Assembly: GCA_028583685.1 (NCBI GenBank)
Contig: JAMXIF010000221.1
Coordinates: 1,086,748 to 1,150,747, forward strand
Direction: 5' to 3'
Source of the DNA: Petaurus breviceps papuanus
Taxonomy: Eukaryota; Chordata; Mammalia; Diprotodontia; Petauridae
DNA length: 64,000 bases
Both the position numbers and the translations under genes were made by a program. Shown here piece by piece: positions 45,236-56,624 of the stretch (its first letter is position 1; each line of letters opens with the position of its first letter). The notes beneath the pieces were generated by a model. It saw nothing but the letters and a program-made list of their open reading frames with translations, was not told where the DNA came from and did no database searches.

Positions 45236-45827
45236 TATAATGGGAATGGGAATTTGAGGACCTTCCCTGCTTTGAAAATAGACTCTGCCCCCGAATAGGC
45301 TAAATGTGGTCACATGGAGCCTGTGGTGGGAGGAGTCTGCTGAAGGGTGGAACAGAGCCCACAGGAGAAGCTAACTTGAGGGAAGTCACAACTTTTGTGA
45401 CTTTGTAGTTAACTGGGTCACTAGGGTTGTGATGTTCTCCGACCCTGGAAAAGGGTATATATACTCTGCTTATGGGAAGAGCAGCGTGATGTGGCCAGAT
45501 GAGACTCTGGGCAGCCTTGAGCCCCCTGGCTTTGAAAACCCAGACGCTGGTGCTTGTCTCTCTGGTGACTGACTGTATGGAGGGACGTGATGGTCGGCAG
45601 CTAGAAGCCCTGTCTGTTGGACTGTGTTAGTTTATCAGTCTGTACTTTTTGTCTGCTTGTATTTTCTGAAGCTCAGGGTGCTGACTTTCCCCCCTGAACT
45701 AGGTAAATGATACATGTTTGATTAAAGTAAGATTGTTAACCCCTTCTGAGTTGCTTTCTTTTAGAAAAGCAGATGAAGAACCTGTGCTAGTAGCCATCCT
45801 GGGTGTGCTGGGGTGCTTGCTGTTACA
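45236..45827 (+). mobile_element. Solo LTR splitting the purine tract
   Basis: Its first bases (taatgggaatgggaatttga) and last (ggggtgcttgctgttaca) match those of the other LTRs here, and a TATA box (gggtatatatactctgc) lies mid-way. The U3 part resembles the provirus LTR at 50539, the R/U5 part the solo LTRs at 22329 and 32427, so it looks like a mosaic family member. A target duplication is not visible in the purine flank. Confidence 0.8.
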
Positions 45828-46010
45828 GAGAGGAGTGGGGAGAAGGGAGGGGAGAGAGAAGAGAGAAGGGGGGGAGAGGAAGGAGGGAGATGGGAGAGAA
45901 GGGGGAGGGGAGAGAGGGGAGAGAAGGGGGAGGAGAGAGGAGGGGGAGGGGAGAGAGGGGAGGGCAGGAGCGGGGAGGAAGGGGGCAGAGAGTGGGGCAG
46001 AGGGGAGAGG
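45828..46010. repeat. Purine-rich (GGGGAGA)n tract, right half
   Basis: gagaagggggaggggagaga text, same composition as 45095-45235. Confidence 0.85.
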
Positions 46011-46499
46011 AGCACTGAGCTCTTGGCAGCACCTGCTGCAGAGGTGTCCTGGAACAAGGAAGGGTGAACTTTACCAATCCTAGCCCTTCTTAGGGCTTGT
46101 CCCTGCTTTACAGAGTTGATGGAGGCTCAGAGAAGAGAAGCACACTCCCCCTCTAGCCCAGTGGCTTCTTTTGAATGTCAAGTGTGACCTATGTGGGGGG
46201 AGCCCCTGCAAAGCAGCCTCAGTTTCCCCATCAGGTACAATTTGATCTCTGAGGTCTCTGGGGGTGCGGCCAAGGCACCTGTTCCACCTCCTTCTCCCAT
46301 GTGGTTGCTAGCCCTCCCTCTTCATCACCCTCAGGGGCCCCGGTTACTCCCAGTTTGGAGGTAAGGGCCGAGAGCCAGGAGGGCTCTTCCAGGGAGCCTG
46401 CCACTTCTCTACCATCTATTTCCTCCCTAGACCCTGCTGCTCCCCTTCCATATTCCCAGGCTCACCACTGAGGAGCCCCCTCCCCATGGCCCAGTACCA

Positions 46500-46735
46500 T
46501 TCCAGTGCTGCCCACTGGTCTCCATGCCCTTCTCCCCAGCCCAGGCCCTCTGCCCCTATTAGGCCTCTCTCCCCTCTCCAATCCTGGGGCCACTTCACAT
46601 CGCCCCCTTCATACACTGTTGGCTCCTAGACATTCCATCTCCTGTATCCAGGACTTTGCCTGGGCTGTCCCGCCCCTGCTTGGCATGCCCTCCCTCCTCA
46701 GAATTCTCATCTTAGCCCAAGGTCTAGCCAAGAAA
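46500..46735 (+). repeat. L2 3'-part fragment
   Basis: ggactttgcctgggctgtcc and tggcatgccctccctcctca match the L2 3' block (CTTTGCC..TGG..TGCC..). Decayed. Confidence 0.5.
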
Positions 46736-47647
46736 CATTTAATCAAGGATCTCAGAGAGTCCCCTCCAGGCTGGAGAGGGGAAGGGGCTGGCCCAGAGGC
46801 CCACTGCCCACAGACAGGCCTTGTTGTCTCTCCATGCACACTATATACAACACAGATCAGATGAGATCAAAGAATGAGCAAGCACCTAGAAATGGCCATA
46901 TGAATGGATACTGGGCTTAGGCTCCCAAAATCACTGGGATCTGAGAAGGCATCAAGTATGCCCCCCTCATGTGATAGGAGTAACTGAGGCAGCCAACGTC
47001 ACAGAAGTCAAGTCAACAAGCACTGAATGCCAGGCACAGTGCTAAGCATTGAGGATACAAAGTAAGGCAAAAGACAGTCTGTGCCCCCAAGAAGTCAACA
47101 GTCTGATCGGAGGAAAAACATGTATAAATAAAGTATAAACAGGAAAAATAGGAAATAATGAACAGAGAAGGCCCTGAACTGAAGAGGGATGGGGAAAGCT
47201 TCCTGTAGGAGATGGGATTTTTAGGTGAGACTTGAAGGAAGCCAGGGAGGTCAGTGGTCAGAGGAGAAGGGAGAGCGTTCTGGGCCTGGGGTACAACAGC
47301 CAGAGAGGTGGAGGGTCTTGTTAAAGGGACAGTCAGGAGGCCGGGGGAACTGGATGGAAAAGGATGTGGAAAGGAGACAGGAGTCAGAAGCCTGGAAATG
47401 TGGGAGCGGGCAGGTGATGAAGGGCCCTAAGGGCCAAACACAGTATTTTGTCTTTACTCATGCAGGTGACAGGGAGCTACTGGAAGTTACTGAGACTGAC
47501 ATGGTCACACCTGTGCTTTAGGTAACATCCTGAATGGAGGATGGGTAGAGTGGGAAGAGCCCAAGGCAGGCAGACTCATGTGCAGACTGTTGCCATAGTC
47601 CAGGCCTGAGGAGATGAGGGTTTGTGCCAGGGTTGAGACAGGGTCCA

Positions 47648-47906
47648 AGGAGGGGCAGAGATGAAATGAACCAGAGATGGTGCAGAGGTGAAACTGATCA
47701 GAGATGCTGTAGAGGTGAAATGGACAGGAAGTGCTTCAGGGGGTGAAATCGACCAGAGGTGCTGCAGAGGTGAAATCAACCAGAGATGCTACAGAGGTAA
47801 AACCGACCAGAGGTACTGCAGAGGTGAAACGGACCAGAGATGATTCAGGGGTGAAAGGGACCNNNNNNNNNNGGACCAGAGATGATTCAGGGGTGAAATG
47901 GACAGG
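47648..47906 (-). repeat. 27 bp tandem array inside L2, with assembly gap
   Basis: At least nine units of gaaatcgaccagaggtgctg plus cagaggt; nearly all are exactly 27 bp (one is 28). It is the reverse complement of the array at 30325-30545. Ten N interrupt it at 47863-47872. Confidence 0.92.
47863..47872. other. Assembly gap (10 N)
   Basis: Ten N inside the 27 bp array. Confidence 0.95.
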
Positions 47907-48430
47907 TCTTGGCACCACATTGGATGGGGAGGGGGTGAGAGTGAAGAGTACAGAGTGACTGCTAGGTTGGGAGCCTAAGGGACCAGGAGTATGGGGGTAC
48001 CCTCTATAGTGATAGGGAAGGTAGGAGGTGGGGAGGTCTTGCCAGAGAGATAATGAGTTTGGTTTTGGACATTTTGATTTTAAGATGTCTACTGAACATC
48101 TAGGTAGAGATATCTGAAAGACCACTAGAAATGAGAGATTGGAGGTCAGCAAGAGATATTGGGGCAGGATAAGTAGATCTGAGAATCCTTAGAACAGAGA
48201 AGGTTATTCAATCCATGGGAGATGAGATCCCCAAGTGAAGTAGTATGGAGAGAGAAGGGAGCTATTTCAGAGCCCTGAGGGACACCTAAGGTTAGAAGGT
48301 ATTTATTAATGGAGGAAGAGAACCAGGAGAGATGATGTCCCCAAACCCTAGAGGGAAAAAGGTATCCAGGAAGAAAGGATGCCTGGCAGTGCCCAAGGCT
48401 GCAGAGATAGAGAAGACTTGAGGATTAAGA

Positions 48431-48759
48431 AGAGGCTATTGTGGGGTGGCCAGGTAGCACAGCAAGTAAGAGCACCGGCTCCGGTGTCGGGATGACCTGG
48501 GGATCGAATCCGGGCTCAGACGCTTAGCACCCACCCAGAAACACCTGGCTGTGTAACCCTGAGCAAGTTACTTAACCCCAATTGCTTAGGGGTGGCCAGG
48601 TGACTCAGCGAGTAAGAGCATCGGCTCTGGTGTCGGGATGACCTGGGGATCAAATCCGGGCTCAGATACTTAGCATCACACCCAGAAATAACTGGCCCTG
48701 TAACCTTGAGCAAGTTACTTAACCCCGATTGCTTTAAAAAAAAAAGAGAGAGGCTATTG
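48431..48759 (+). repeat. Head-to-tail SINE dimer with 11 bp target duplication
   Basis: Two SINE units, 48442-48593 and 48594-48748, follow each other with no A tail between (caattgctta/ggggtggccagg). Only the second ends in poly(A). One duplication, agaggctattg (48431-48441 and 48749-48759), encloses both. Confidence 0.9.
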
Positions 48760-48964
48760 AATTTGACCACTAAGAGACCCAGTGGTGACTTTGGAGAGGG
48801 CAGTCTGAGTGGAAAGATGAAGTCAGAAGTCAGACTGTAAGAAGAGAGGAAATGGAGGCACCACTTAGACTGCCTTTGGGAGGAGTTTAGCCACAAAGGG
48901 CAGAAGAGACATGGGACCATAGTTAGCGGGGATGGGAGGATCAAGAAATGGCATCATGAGGATG

Positions 48965-50310
48965 GGGGAGACACAGGCATGTTTGTGTTTATATGCTGTA
49001 GGGAGGAACCAGTAGTGAGGGGTGGATGGAAGAGGAGTGGGATGGAAAGGCATTACTTGAAAGGCAAGGAGTGAAGGAGGAGAGAAGAGCTAGCCATCTG
49101 GAAGGGATCGGAGAAGTTCCAGTTTACAGAGGACACTGAGGGAGCTCCGAGAGAAGAACCAGCTCTGCCAAAGTCATCCACCTTGGGAACATTTTTCAGG
49201 GTCAAGAGATGGGAAGAGCTAAAGGAGGCTTTCATAGCCAGGGCCCTCCCAGCTTCCCTCATTACCAAGGAGACATCAAATTGTAGTTCTGGAGAGTGAA
49301 AAGACTTCAGAAGCAACATGAACAAAGAAACTGAGACCCAGGGAAGTGCACGGGCTTGGCCTGGTCCTCCAGGGAAGGTGTAAGGAGCAGAGGGGACACT
49401 GCCCACCAAACAGCTTCCCAGATCTCATAAGCTGGAAGGGATGGGGGGCAGCTTTGGGGAGAGACACAGCCCATAATCATCTTCCCATGGGACTCTGACC
49501 CAAGGAATCAGAAGACAAGATCTTGGGACCCCTCCACCCAGGCAAGGAGTTCCTTCAGCACTGAATGGCTTCCCTGCTGCACCATGGATGAGCTCCCAAG
49601 GGCCCTGCTGTGGGTGAGCCAGTCAGCTAGAAGGAGTCAAGTGTGGAGTCACACCCAGGGGAGGGAGGATTAGCCTCATCCTGCCTGACTCCAGAGGGCC
49701 AAACAAGGGCCAATGTTGGGGGAAAAGAGGGAGGTGAGCTCCTCATCCCTGGAGATGCTTGGGCAGAAGTGGGCTCAGCCATTCAGACCCAAATGCAGGC
49801 TGTGCATCATGAGGCTTCATAAATGCTCATTGATGCCCTGATCCTCTGCCCCAATACAAGCTGAGGCTCTGAGCCCAGGGACCCTGGCAAGCCCAAGTGG
49901 ATGGCAACAGCAAGTCCTGCCACATGGGATTGAAACCAACTCTCTCCTCATCCTCAGAGGGATGGGGAATATTTGGAGGAGGGAGGGAGGGAGGGAGAAA
50001 GAGGCAAGCAGAACTTTTTGACCCTGTGAGGTAATGATTTCCCTGTCCGTACACATGTTGCAACATAGGCTGTGGCTGAATGGATCCCTTCACTGGACAT
50101 GAACCCACCCCAGAACATACAAGCCTTGCAAGGGAAGGAGGACAAGGGCTTGAGGAGCCAGCAGCAGGCCTGGTTCTATTGCATGACTTAGGGGTCCGAG
50201 GTCCACCATGTGTGGTCTGGTACTAAAAACAGGATCAAGTATGACCAAAAAAGGCCTTTTTTTGGGGGGGGGAGGGGCTGCCAAGCCTGGCAGCTTCCAT
50301 CTAATGGGAT
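48965..50310. other. No gene or clear repeat
   Basis: A (GGGA)n patch lies at 49975-50000. A MIR tail (tgcctgccacacagcaagca) follows at 50318-50362. No supported exon. Confidence 0.35.
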
Positions 50311-50377
50311 CATCTTTGTCAAGTGCCTGCCACACAGCAAGCATCTATTAAGTGCTTGCCCTCCTCCCTTTTCCTGC

Positions 50378-50538
50378 CAAGGGCATAGCACTAAATCCTG
50401 CCAACTCTTCTCTCACACCTTCCCTAAGCTGAAGGACACCTGTAGAGGCACACTGCAGGAGGGGGAGAGGGAGGAGCAGGGGGAGGGTGAATTGCTAACC
50501 CTGACACTGCACCCCTACACACCAGGCACTGTGACATG
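50378..50538 (+). repeat. Left copy of the ~150 bp duplication flanking the provirus
   Basis: caagggcatagcactaaatc ... ctctcacaccttccctaagc ... cctacacaccaggcactgtg. It abuts the 5' LTR. The right copy is 56309-56450. Confidence 0.85.
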
Positions 50539-51145
50539 TGTAATGGGAACAGGAATTTGAAGATCTTCCCTGTCCCTTAAGAGACCTAGGGGGGGAGTTT
50601 GAAGACCTCCCCTGCTTTGAAAGTAAACTCTGCCCCCTAAAAGGCTAAACATAATCACATGGAGCCTGTGATGGAGGGAATTTGCTAAAGGGTGCAAAAG
50701 AGCCCACAGGAAGCTTCCCTGCTGTGAAGATACACTGCCCCCTAATAGACTGAATGTAGTCAAGTGGAGCCTGTGGTGGGAAAAGTTTGCTGAAGGGAAG
50801 CAGAGCCCACAGGAAACTGGTCAGAGCTAGCCAGAGGGTGGGGGGGAGAGGATGCTCAGGCAAGGAGATAGAAAGGTTTGTGAGTAAATATTGATGTTGT
50901 ATTGGTTTGTGGGAAGGCTGAAGGATTCTGTGGCTCTCAGTGTTATTATGGCTTCTGAATGCCTTTGGTACTGTGATGGAATTGGCTTACTGGTTTTGGG
51001 ATTGGGTTTTCTGGTGTCTAAATGAATGCTTCAGTTCTATCCTCTGTCTGGAGAGTTTTGGCATATTTTGCAATTGAATGTCATGTGATACAGTCACAGT
51101 CTTTATTGTGATCATGGGTGCTGTAAATATTGTGTTGGCACTACA
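50539..51145 (+). mobile_element. 5' LTR of the provirus, with internal duplication
   Basis: TGTAATGGG...GCACTACA. The U3 contains a block of about 100 bp twice (ending agagcccacagg at ~50713 and ~50812), present once in the 3' LTR. Confidence 0.88.
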
Positions 51146-51147
51146 TT

Positions 51148-51165
51148 TGGCAACAAGGATGGGAT
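51148..51165 (+). other. Primer binding site, tRNA-Ser-like
   Basis: TGGCAACAAGGATGGGAT two bases after the 5' LTR closely resembles the complement of the 3' end of tRNA-Ser(GCU) as I remember it. Serine primers are typical of ERV-S within class III. Confidence 0.6.
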
Positions 51166-52159
51166 CACAAAACATCAGACCTCTAGTTGGAGGCAGAAGG
51201 GATTTAGAAGAAGAAATGGCTATCCCAGGATGGGAGGATTTGCCTTATGCCTCCCTAGCTAGGGAGTGGTCTTAAAGTACAGGGCTCTGTGAAAACTGGG
51301 AACAGAGGCTGCAGCAGATTTAGAAATGTTTGCAAAGAATACCAATAAAACCGGGTAGAGCTGGAGGCAGTGAGCAGAAGGGGCTACAGTATTATGTGTA
51401 AAAGCAGAGACAAACTGTTACGAGAGTCAGCTAAGTGCCAGCATTCGCTCCCTCCTTTAGAAGAGCAAGCTGAGTCTCAGGTGGAAGGAGAGAGAACCGG
51501 AGAGTCTCTGGAAGCAGAAAGGAAAAAGAAATAAGCAAGTAACAGGAGGAAAGTCTTACACTTTGGTAGAGTCTGAGCCTAGGTGCTATGACAGCAACTC
51601 CCAAGAGAGTACAGAACGGTGACACAATGTTCCGGAATGCTACATTGTTTCATGGTGAAGCTTCTACAGGGGCAGAAGCTTGCCCCACACTGAAAGGAAG
51701 GCAGGAGAGTCAGGGAGGGCAAGCAGGGCTTAAGGAGATACTTGAGGATTTCACTCAACAGGAGACTGATATTTTGAGCAGATTCACCCAAAGGATGGGA
51801 GACTCCTTAGAGTCCTGAATTGTAAGAATCAGTGATGAAGGAGTTGCTGGGATAGCGATAGATACAGTGGGCTGCTTGAAATTTGTAAGTGTTTGCCAGA
51901 ATCCTTTTGTCCAGCAAGCTCTGAGATTTTCATTTGGCAGAAGGTAACAAAACGACCAATCTGTTAGCTTTAGCTGCTGCTGGATGCAATAAAATGTATC
52001 CTGCTGAGTCTATGTGGACTAGCGGAGACAGAGCCTGGTACTCACTTAGAGACTGCATGAGAAAGTTGAAAGAAAAAGTAATGAAAACTGATGAAAACTG
52101 CTATCATGGTTGGAGATGCAAATACATAACATAAAATCCCCTTAGCTGTTCCTCATAGA

Positions 52160-52249
52160 AATATCATGGTGCCATGTGACTTTGGGCAAGTCACTTAACC
52201 CCAACTGCCCTTCCAAAAGCAAAAAAAAAAAAAAAAGAATATCATGGTG
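52160..52249 (+). repeat. 5'-truncated SINE in the provirus, 12 bp target duplication
   Basis: The body 52172-52237 (ccatgtgactttgggcaagt, cacttaaccccaactgccc, A16) is flanked by aatatcatggtg at 52160-52171 and 52238-52249. Confidence 0.9.
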
Positions 52250-55200
52250 AAGACAGCTCCTCCTGCTTTATAAGCACCTACTTCTCACTCTACTAATGGG
52301 TGAAATGGGAAACCTCTTTCAGAGGTGCTGGATAAGATTTCACAGCTAAGTGACTTGGGGGAATGGGAAAAAGATAAATTTCCTCACAAGAGAAAAGTAA
52401 ATGGCCAAAGGATTCAAAGTCAGAATAGACTGCCAAGAAAAGAATTGTTTACTGCTCTATGGAGAAAAGGGGTTGATTTTAGAAAAATTGATAGTATTCC
52501 AATGAATGAACTATATAAAATGTGCTGTGATGAGGGGCTTAATATTAGATGGAATAGGCAAGTAAGGGCTGCCCCTACAGATCCTCCTGAACCATATCCA
52601 AGTTCATCACACCTTCAGGGAAAATAGGAAATTGGCCAAGCCCCAGCTCAGATTAAAGAAATACACAGATAAGATTGCAGACCCCATATTAATCTAACTA
52701 TATATTGGAAAAATGGGTCAAATACTGTAACCAGGGCCTTGTTAGATACTGGGGTCGAGGCCTCCCTCATTTATGGGAACTCTGATACCAAAGTTCAAGC
52801 ATGGAGCTCCTATTACCTTCACAGGACTAGGAGGGGCTGAAATATCAGCCAGACAAGTTAAACTAATGATGAAAATTGGACAATTACCTAAGAAAGAATA
52901 TACTGTGGTCATTGTACCCATTCCTGAATACATCATTGGAATAGGTATATTGAGAGGTATGACTCTGAATTTACCTGAAGGAAGATACCAATTTGCAGAT
53001 TTAGTGTTTTAGTGGGAAAAATAAAAATGGACCCAATCACTTTACCTGAACTTTCTGAAGTAATTACTTTAAAGCAGTATCATGTGCCAGGTGGGCAAGA
53101 TGAAATTGCCAATACTATAAAGGCACATGTTGAAGCAGGAGTGTAGTCTCTACAACCACATGATGGAATAATCCTGTTTGGTCACTATGAAAATCAGATG
53201 GGACGTGGATAGTGACAGTGGCTTACAGACAACTGAATGAGGCGACTCCTCCCTTGTATGCTGCTGTTCCAGATACTGTCACCTTAACAGAAAGGATCCA
53301 GAAATATGAAGGGACTTGGTGCACAGTTATTGATTTGGCCAATGCTTCTTCACCATCTCAATAGACGCTAAACAATGGGATCAGTTTGCTTTCACTTGGC
53401 AGGGTGGACGATATACTTTCACCCACTTGCCACAAGGATATCTGCATAACCCCACTATTTGTCATAGGATTGTGGCTGAACATTTGGATGAATTACAGCT
53501 ACCTGATAAACAGCTTACTCACTACACTGATGATATTATGATATACGGAAAAATGTAAAAGAAGTAGAGAAGAGTTTGACGCTTTTGATTGAACATATGA
53601 AAAGCAAAGGGTGGGAAATTAACCCTGCAAAGATTCAAGGGCCAGCTCAAAATGTAAAATTTTGGGGAATACAGTGGAATAAAGGACTGTGAGAGATTCT
53701 GCTGCAAGTCCAACAAAAGATTCAGGATTTTCCTATACTTACCAATAAGAAAGAGGCCCAAAAGTTTATAGGATTATTTGGACATTGGTGACATCACATT
53801 CCATATTTGGGGCAGATTTTGAAACCCTTATATAAAGTTACCAGGAAGAAATATGAATTTGATTGGGACATGAGCAGAGTAAAGCCTTTGAAGGAGCCAA
53901 GGCTGCTATAAATTGGCTCTAGATTTACAGCCTGTGCAGAATGGCCCAGTGGAATTACAAGTGACTGTACAGGATGATTGTCAATCATAATTATGCAGAA
54001 ACAACAAAGCCAAAATGTACCTTTAGGATTTTAGTCCAGGAAACTTCCTTCATCTGGGGCACAATACACACCTTTCCAAAAGCAGTTGTAAGCTGCACAC
54101 TGGGCTTTGGTAGAGACTGAACAAGTAATTCTGGGCCATGAAGTGACATTAAGATCTGGAATCCTGATTATGACCTGGGTAATGAGGACCCCAGCTTCTC
54201 ACAGAACTGGACATGCCCAAGAGGCCAGCATAATTAAATGGAAGTGGTATATTCAAAACAGAGCTAAAACTGGCAAAAGTGGAGTTTCTGCCCTATGTGA
54301 ATCTATAGCTAACATTTATACTAAGAGACATAATACGTCCCCTGAACAATAGTTGGTATAGTCCTTGGTAAGATGGAATGATGGATATGATGGATTAACT
54401 GAAGAAGAGAAGGAACACACATGGTTTCCTGATGGGACAGCAAAATAATTATGCCAAAGAAGACATTGGAAAGAGTAACCTATGACCCATGTACTAGGTG
54501 AACTTTGGAAAGTACTGGGATAGGTGGAAATAGTCAATATGCTGAACTTATGGCAGTACACTGAGCCATCAAAACAGAACAAGGACAGTGTCATATATTC
54601 ACTGATTCATGGGCGGTGGCTAATGGGTTAGCTCCATGGCTGCCCATGTGGAAAAATCAAAATTGGGAAATTCATGGCAAACAAGTCCTGGGCAAAGAAT
54701 TATGGGAAGATATATGGGACATGTCTTTGGTTACTGATATGCCAGTTTTTCATGTAGATGCTCACGTGGCCCTCACCACGCCAGAATGTGAATACAATGC
54801 TCATGCTGATCAACTATCAAAGATTGCTACTCAACATACTGTCCCTACTTTGACAACAACTGATGATCTGGTATTAGCAAAACAGGCCCACCAAACGACC
54901 GGCCATTTAGGAGTCCAGGTCACACACCGGTGGGCACAAGATCAGGATATTAACATCTCTCATTTGGGTGAAGAACCCCTACAGTTTTGTAAAAATGACA
55001 GAGTAGTTCAAGTGATTATTATTCCTTGTGAAACAATATCACTTGTGAAAACTGACCCTCCTTCTGAAATAACTGTCAGAGGAACTAAAGAATTTGTTCT
55101 ACTAATTGAATAAAATTGGGAGCTAAAGTATAGGTAAAGTGGAAACCAGATGATGCTCCCAAGGCTGCAGAGATCATAACACATGGGAAAGACAATACCG

Positions 55201-55808
55201 TAGCTGTTGTTTATTCAGATGATTGTCAAATTGTACCCTTAACTCACGTATTCTACAACGAATGAGGTTATAATAGTGAGTCCATGGACTCCAGAAGCAC
55301 GGCTGACCCTATATTTGTCTCTTCTTGGCTTTTTGTCTGTTGAACTTGTTTGTGAGATTTGTTCTCTACAGGCTCGGTGCTCTCCACCTGTAGATGCCTG
55401 ATTGCTTAAGCCAGATGCCATCCCCTGTCCATAACTATGATGTGCCACTTCTGGACCTGGCATCAACCAAGCTCCAGATGACAGCTAAAGAACTAAATTC
55501 TTGAATGGGACCTCTTGGGGCAAGGACAGCTCTATGTCTAATTTCAGCTTGAAGGAGCTTTGGAGAAGAGACTTTTGCCCCCTACCCCCAAGATTTTGAG
55601 CCCCATTCTTCTGAGGGGGGAAGGATGGGGTGCTTGTGCCCAAGCCACCATCCTAAGCTATGTTTTATGTGCAAAGTTTTTCTATTATGTCTGTCATGTT
55701 GTTGCAAAGTTCTATTGACACCAGTTTTCCCACCAGTTATCCCTAAACTCTTATTTATTGTTAAGGTATTTTTGCTAGGTAAGGGACATAAAAGATCTTT
55801 GGGCCAAA

Positions 55809-56308
55809 TGTAATGGGAATAGGAATTTGAAGATCTTCCCTGCCCCTTAATAGACCTGGGGGGGAGTCTGAAGACCCCCCCTGCTGTGAAGATAAACTCT
55901 GCCCCGTGATAGGCTGAATGTGGTCACATGGAGCCTGTGGTGGGAGGAGTTTGCTGAAGGGAAGCCGAGCCCACAGGAAGCTGGTCAGAGCTAGCCAGAG
56001 GGTGGGGGAGGGAGGAGCTCAGGCAAGGAGAAAGGCTTGCTGAATAAATACTGACCTTGTCCTGGTCTGTGGGAGGGCTGAAGGATGCTGTGGCTCTCAG
56101 TGTTATTATGGCATCTGAATATCTTTGGTACTATGATGGAATTGGCTTACTGGTTTTGGGATTGGGTTTTCTCGTGTCTAAATAAATGCTTCAGTTCTAT
56201 CCACTATCTGGAGAGTTTGGTATGTTTTGCAATTGAATGTCATGGGATACTTATAGTCGCGACCTTTGCTGTGATTGTGGGTGCTGTAAACAATGCATTG
56301 GCGCTACA
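55809..56308 (+). mobile_element. 3' LTR of the provirus
   Basis: TGTAATGGGAATAGG...GGCGCTACA, 500 bp, colinear with the 5' LTR except for one missing ~100 bp block. Confidence 0.88.
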
Positions 56309-56450
56309 CAAGGGCACAGCACTAAGTCACACCGACTCTTTTCTCACACCTTCCCTGAGCTGAAGGACTCCTGTAAGGGTGCAGTGAAGGAGGGGGAGGG
56401 GGCGTTGCTAACCCTGACGGTGCACCCCTACACACCAGGCACCATGACAG
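56309..56450 (+). repeat. Right copy of the flanking duplication
   Basis: caagggcacagcactaagtc ... ctctcacaccttccctgagc ... cctacacaccaggcaccatg. It abuts the 3' LTR and then runs into MIR-like text (agcccatttcccagatgaga) and the SCAN fossil. Confidence 0.85.
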
Positions 56451-56624
56451 GGAAGGACGTCAAAGATGCTCTCTCCTGAGCTTCATAAGCACCCCGGGGG
56501 GTGGGTGCTGCTGCTAGCCCATTTCCCAGATGAGAAGGCTGAGCCAAGAGGGCCCCAGCAAGGCTGTGAGGCAGCTGGGAAGTGGCCAACGGCCAGCAGG
56601 ACTTCTGGGGAGACGCCCACTCAC

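Larger units (their letters stand above)
47030..48960 (-). repeat. L2 LINE, long antisense copy with 27 bp array and SINE dimer
   Basis: The 3' tail lies at 47030-47110 (ccaggcacagtgctaagcat), the 3' region to 47640 (cccta agggccaaacacagt; agtccaggcctgaggagatg), the 27 bp array at 47648-47906, then the RT region (tggacattttgattttaaga; agatatctgaaagacc; ttcagagccctgagggac) to about 48960, where it matches the 5' parts of the copies at 13190 and 20060. A SINE dimer splits it at 48431-48759. Confidence 0.8.
50539..56308 (+). mobile_element. Class III (ERVL/ERV-S-like) provirus fossil with both LTRs
   Basis: 5' LTR 50539-51145, then a primer-binding-site-like stretch, gag-like remnants (to about 52630), protease region (about 52650-53010), RT (about 53040-53700, with the words LPQGYLHNPTICHRIVAEHL and HYTDDIM), RNase H (about 54530-54850), the N-terminal zinc-binding part of integrase (LAKQAHQTTGHLGV), then a dUTPase-like piece (CKNDRVVQVIIIPCETISL) and the 3' LTR 55809-56308. 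No env is seen and the integrase core is absent. RT type and dUTPase after pol are ERVL traits. It is broken in many places. The LTRs differ at roughly one base in nine by eye, suggesting tens of millions of years. Confidence 0.82.

Noticed and set aside
45228-45832. Target duplication of the third solo LTR
   Set aside because: The GA-rich flanks allow many short matches, none convincing.
47648-47906. A coding repeat protein
   Set aside because: The nine-codon repeat comes from L2 coding text and decayed units; flanks are dead L2.
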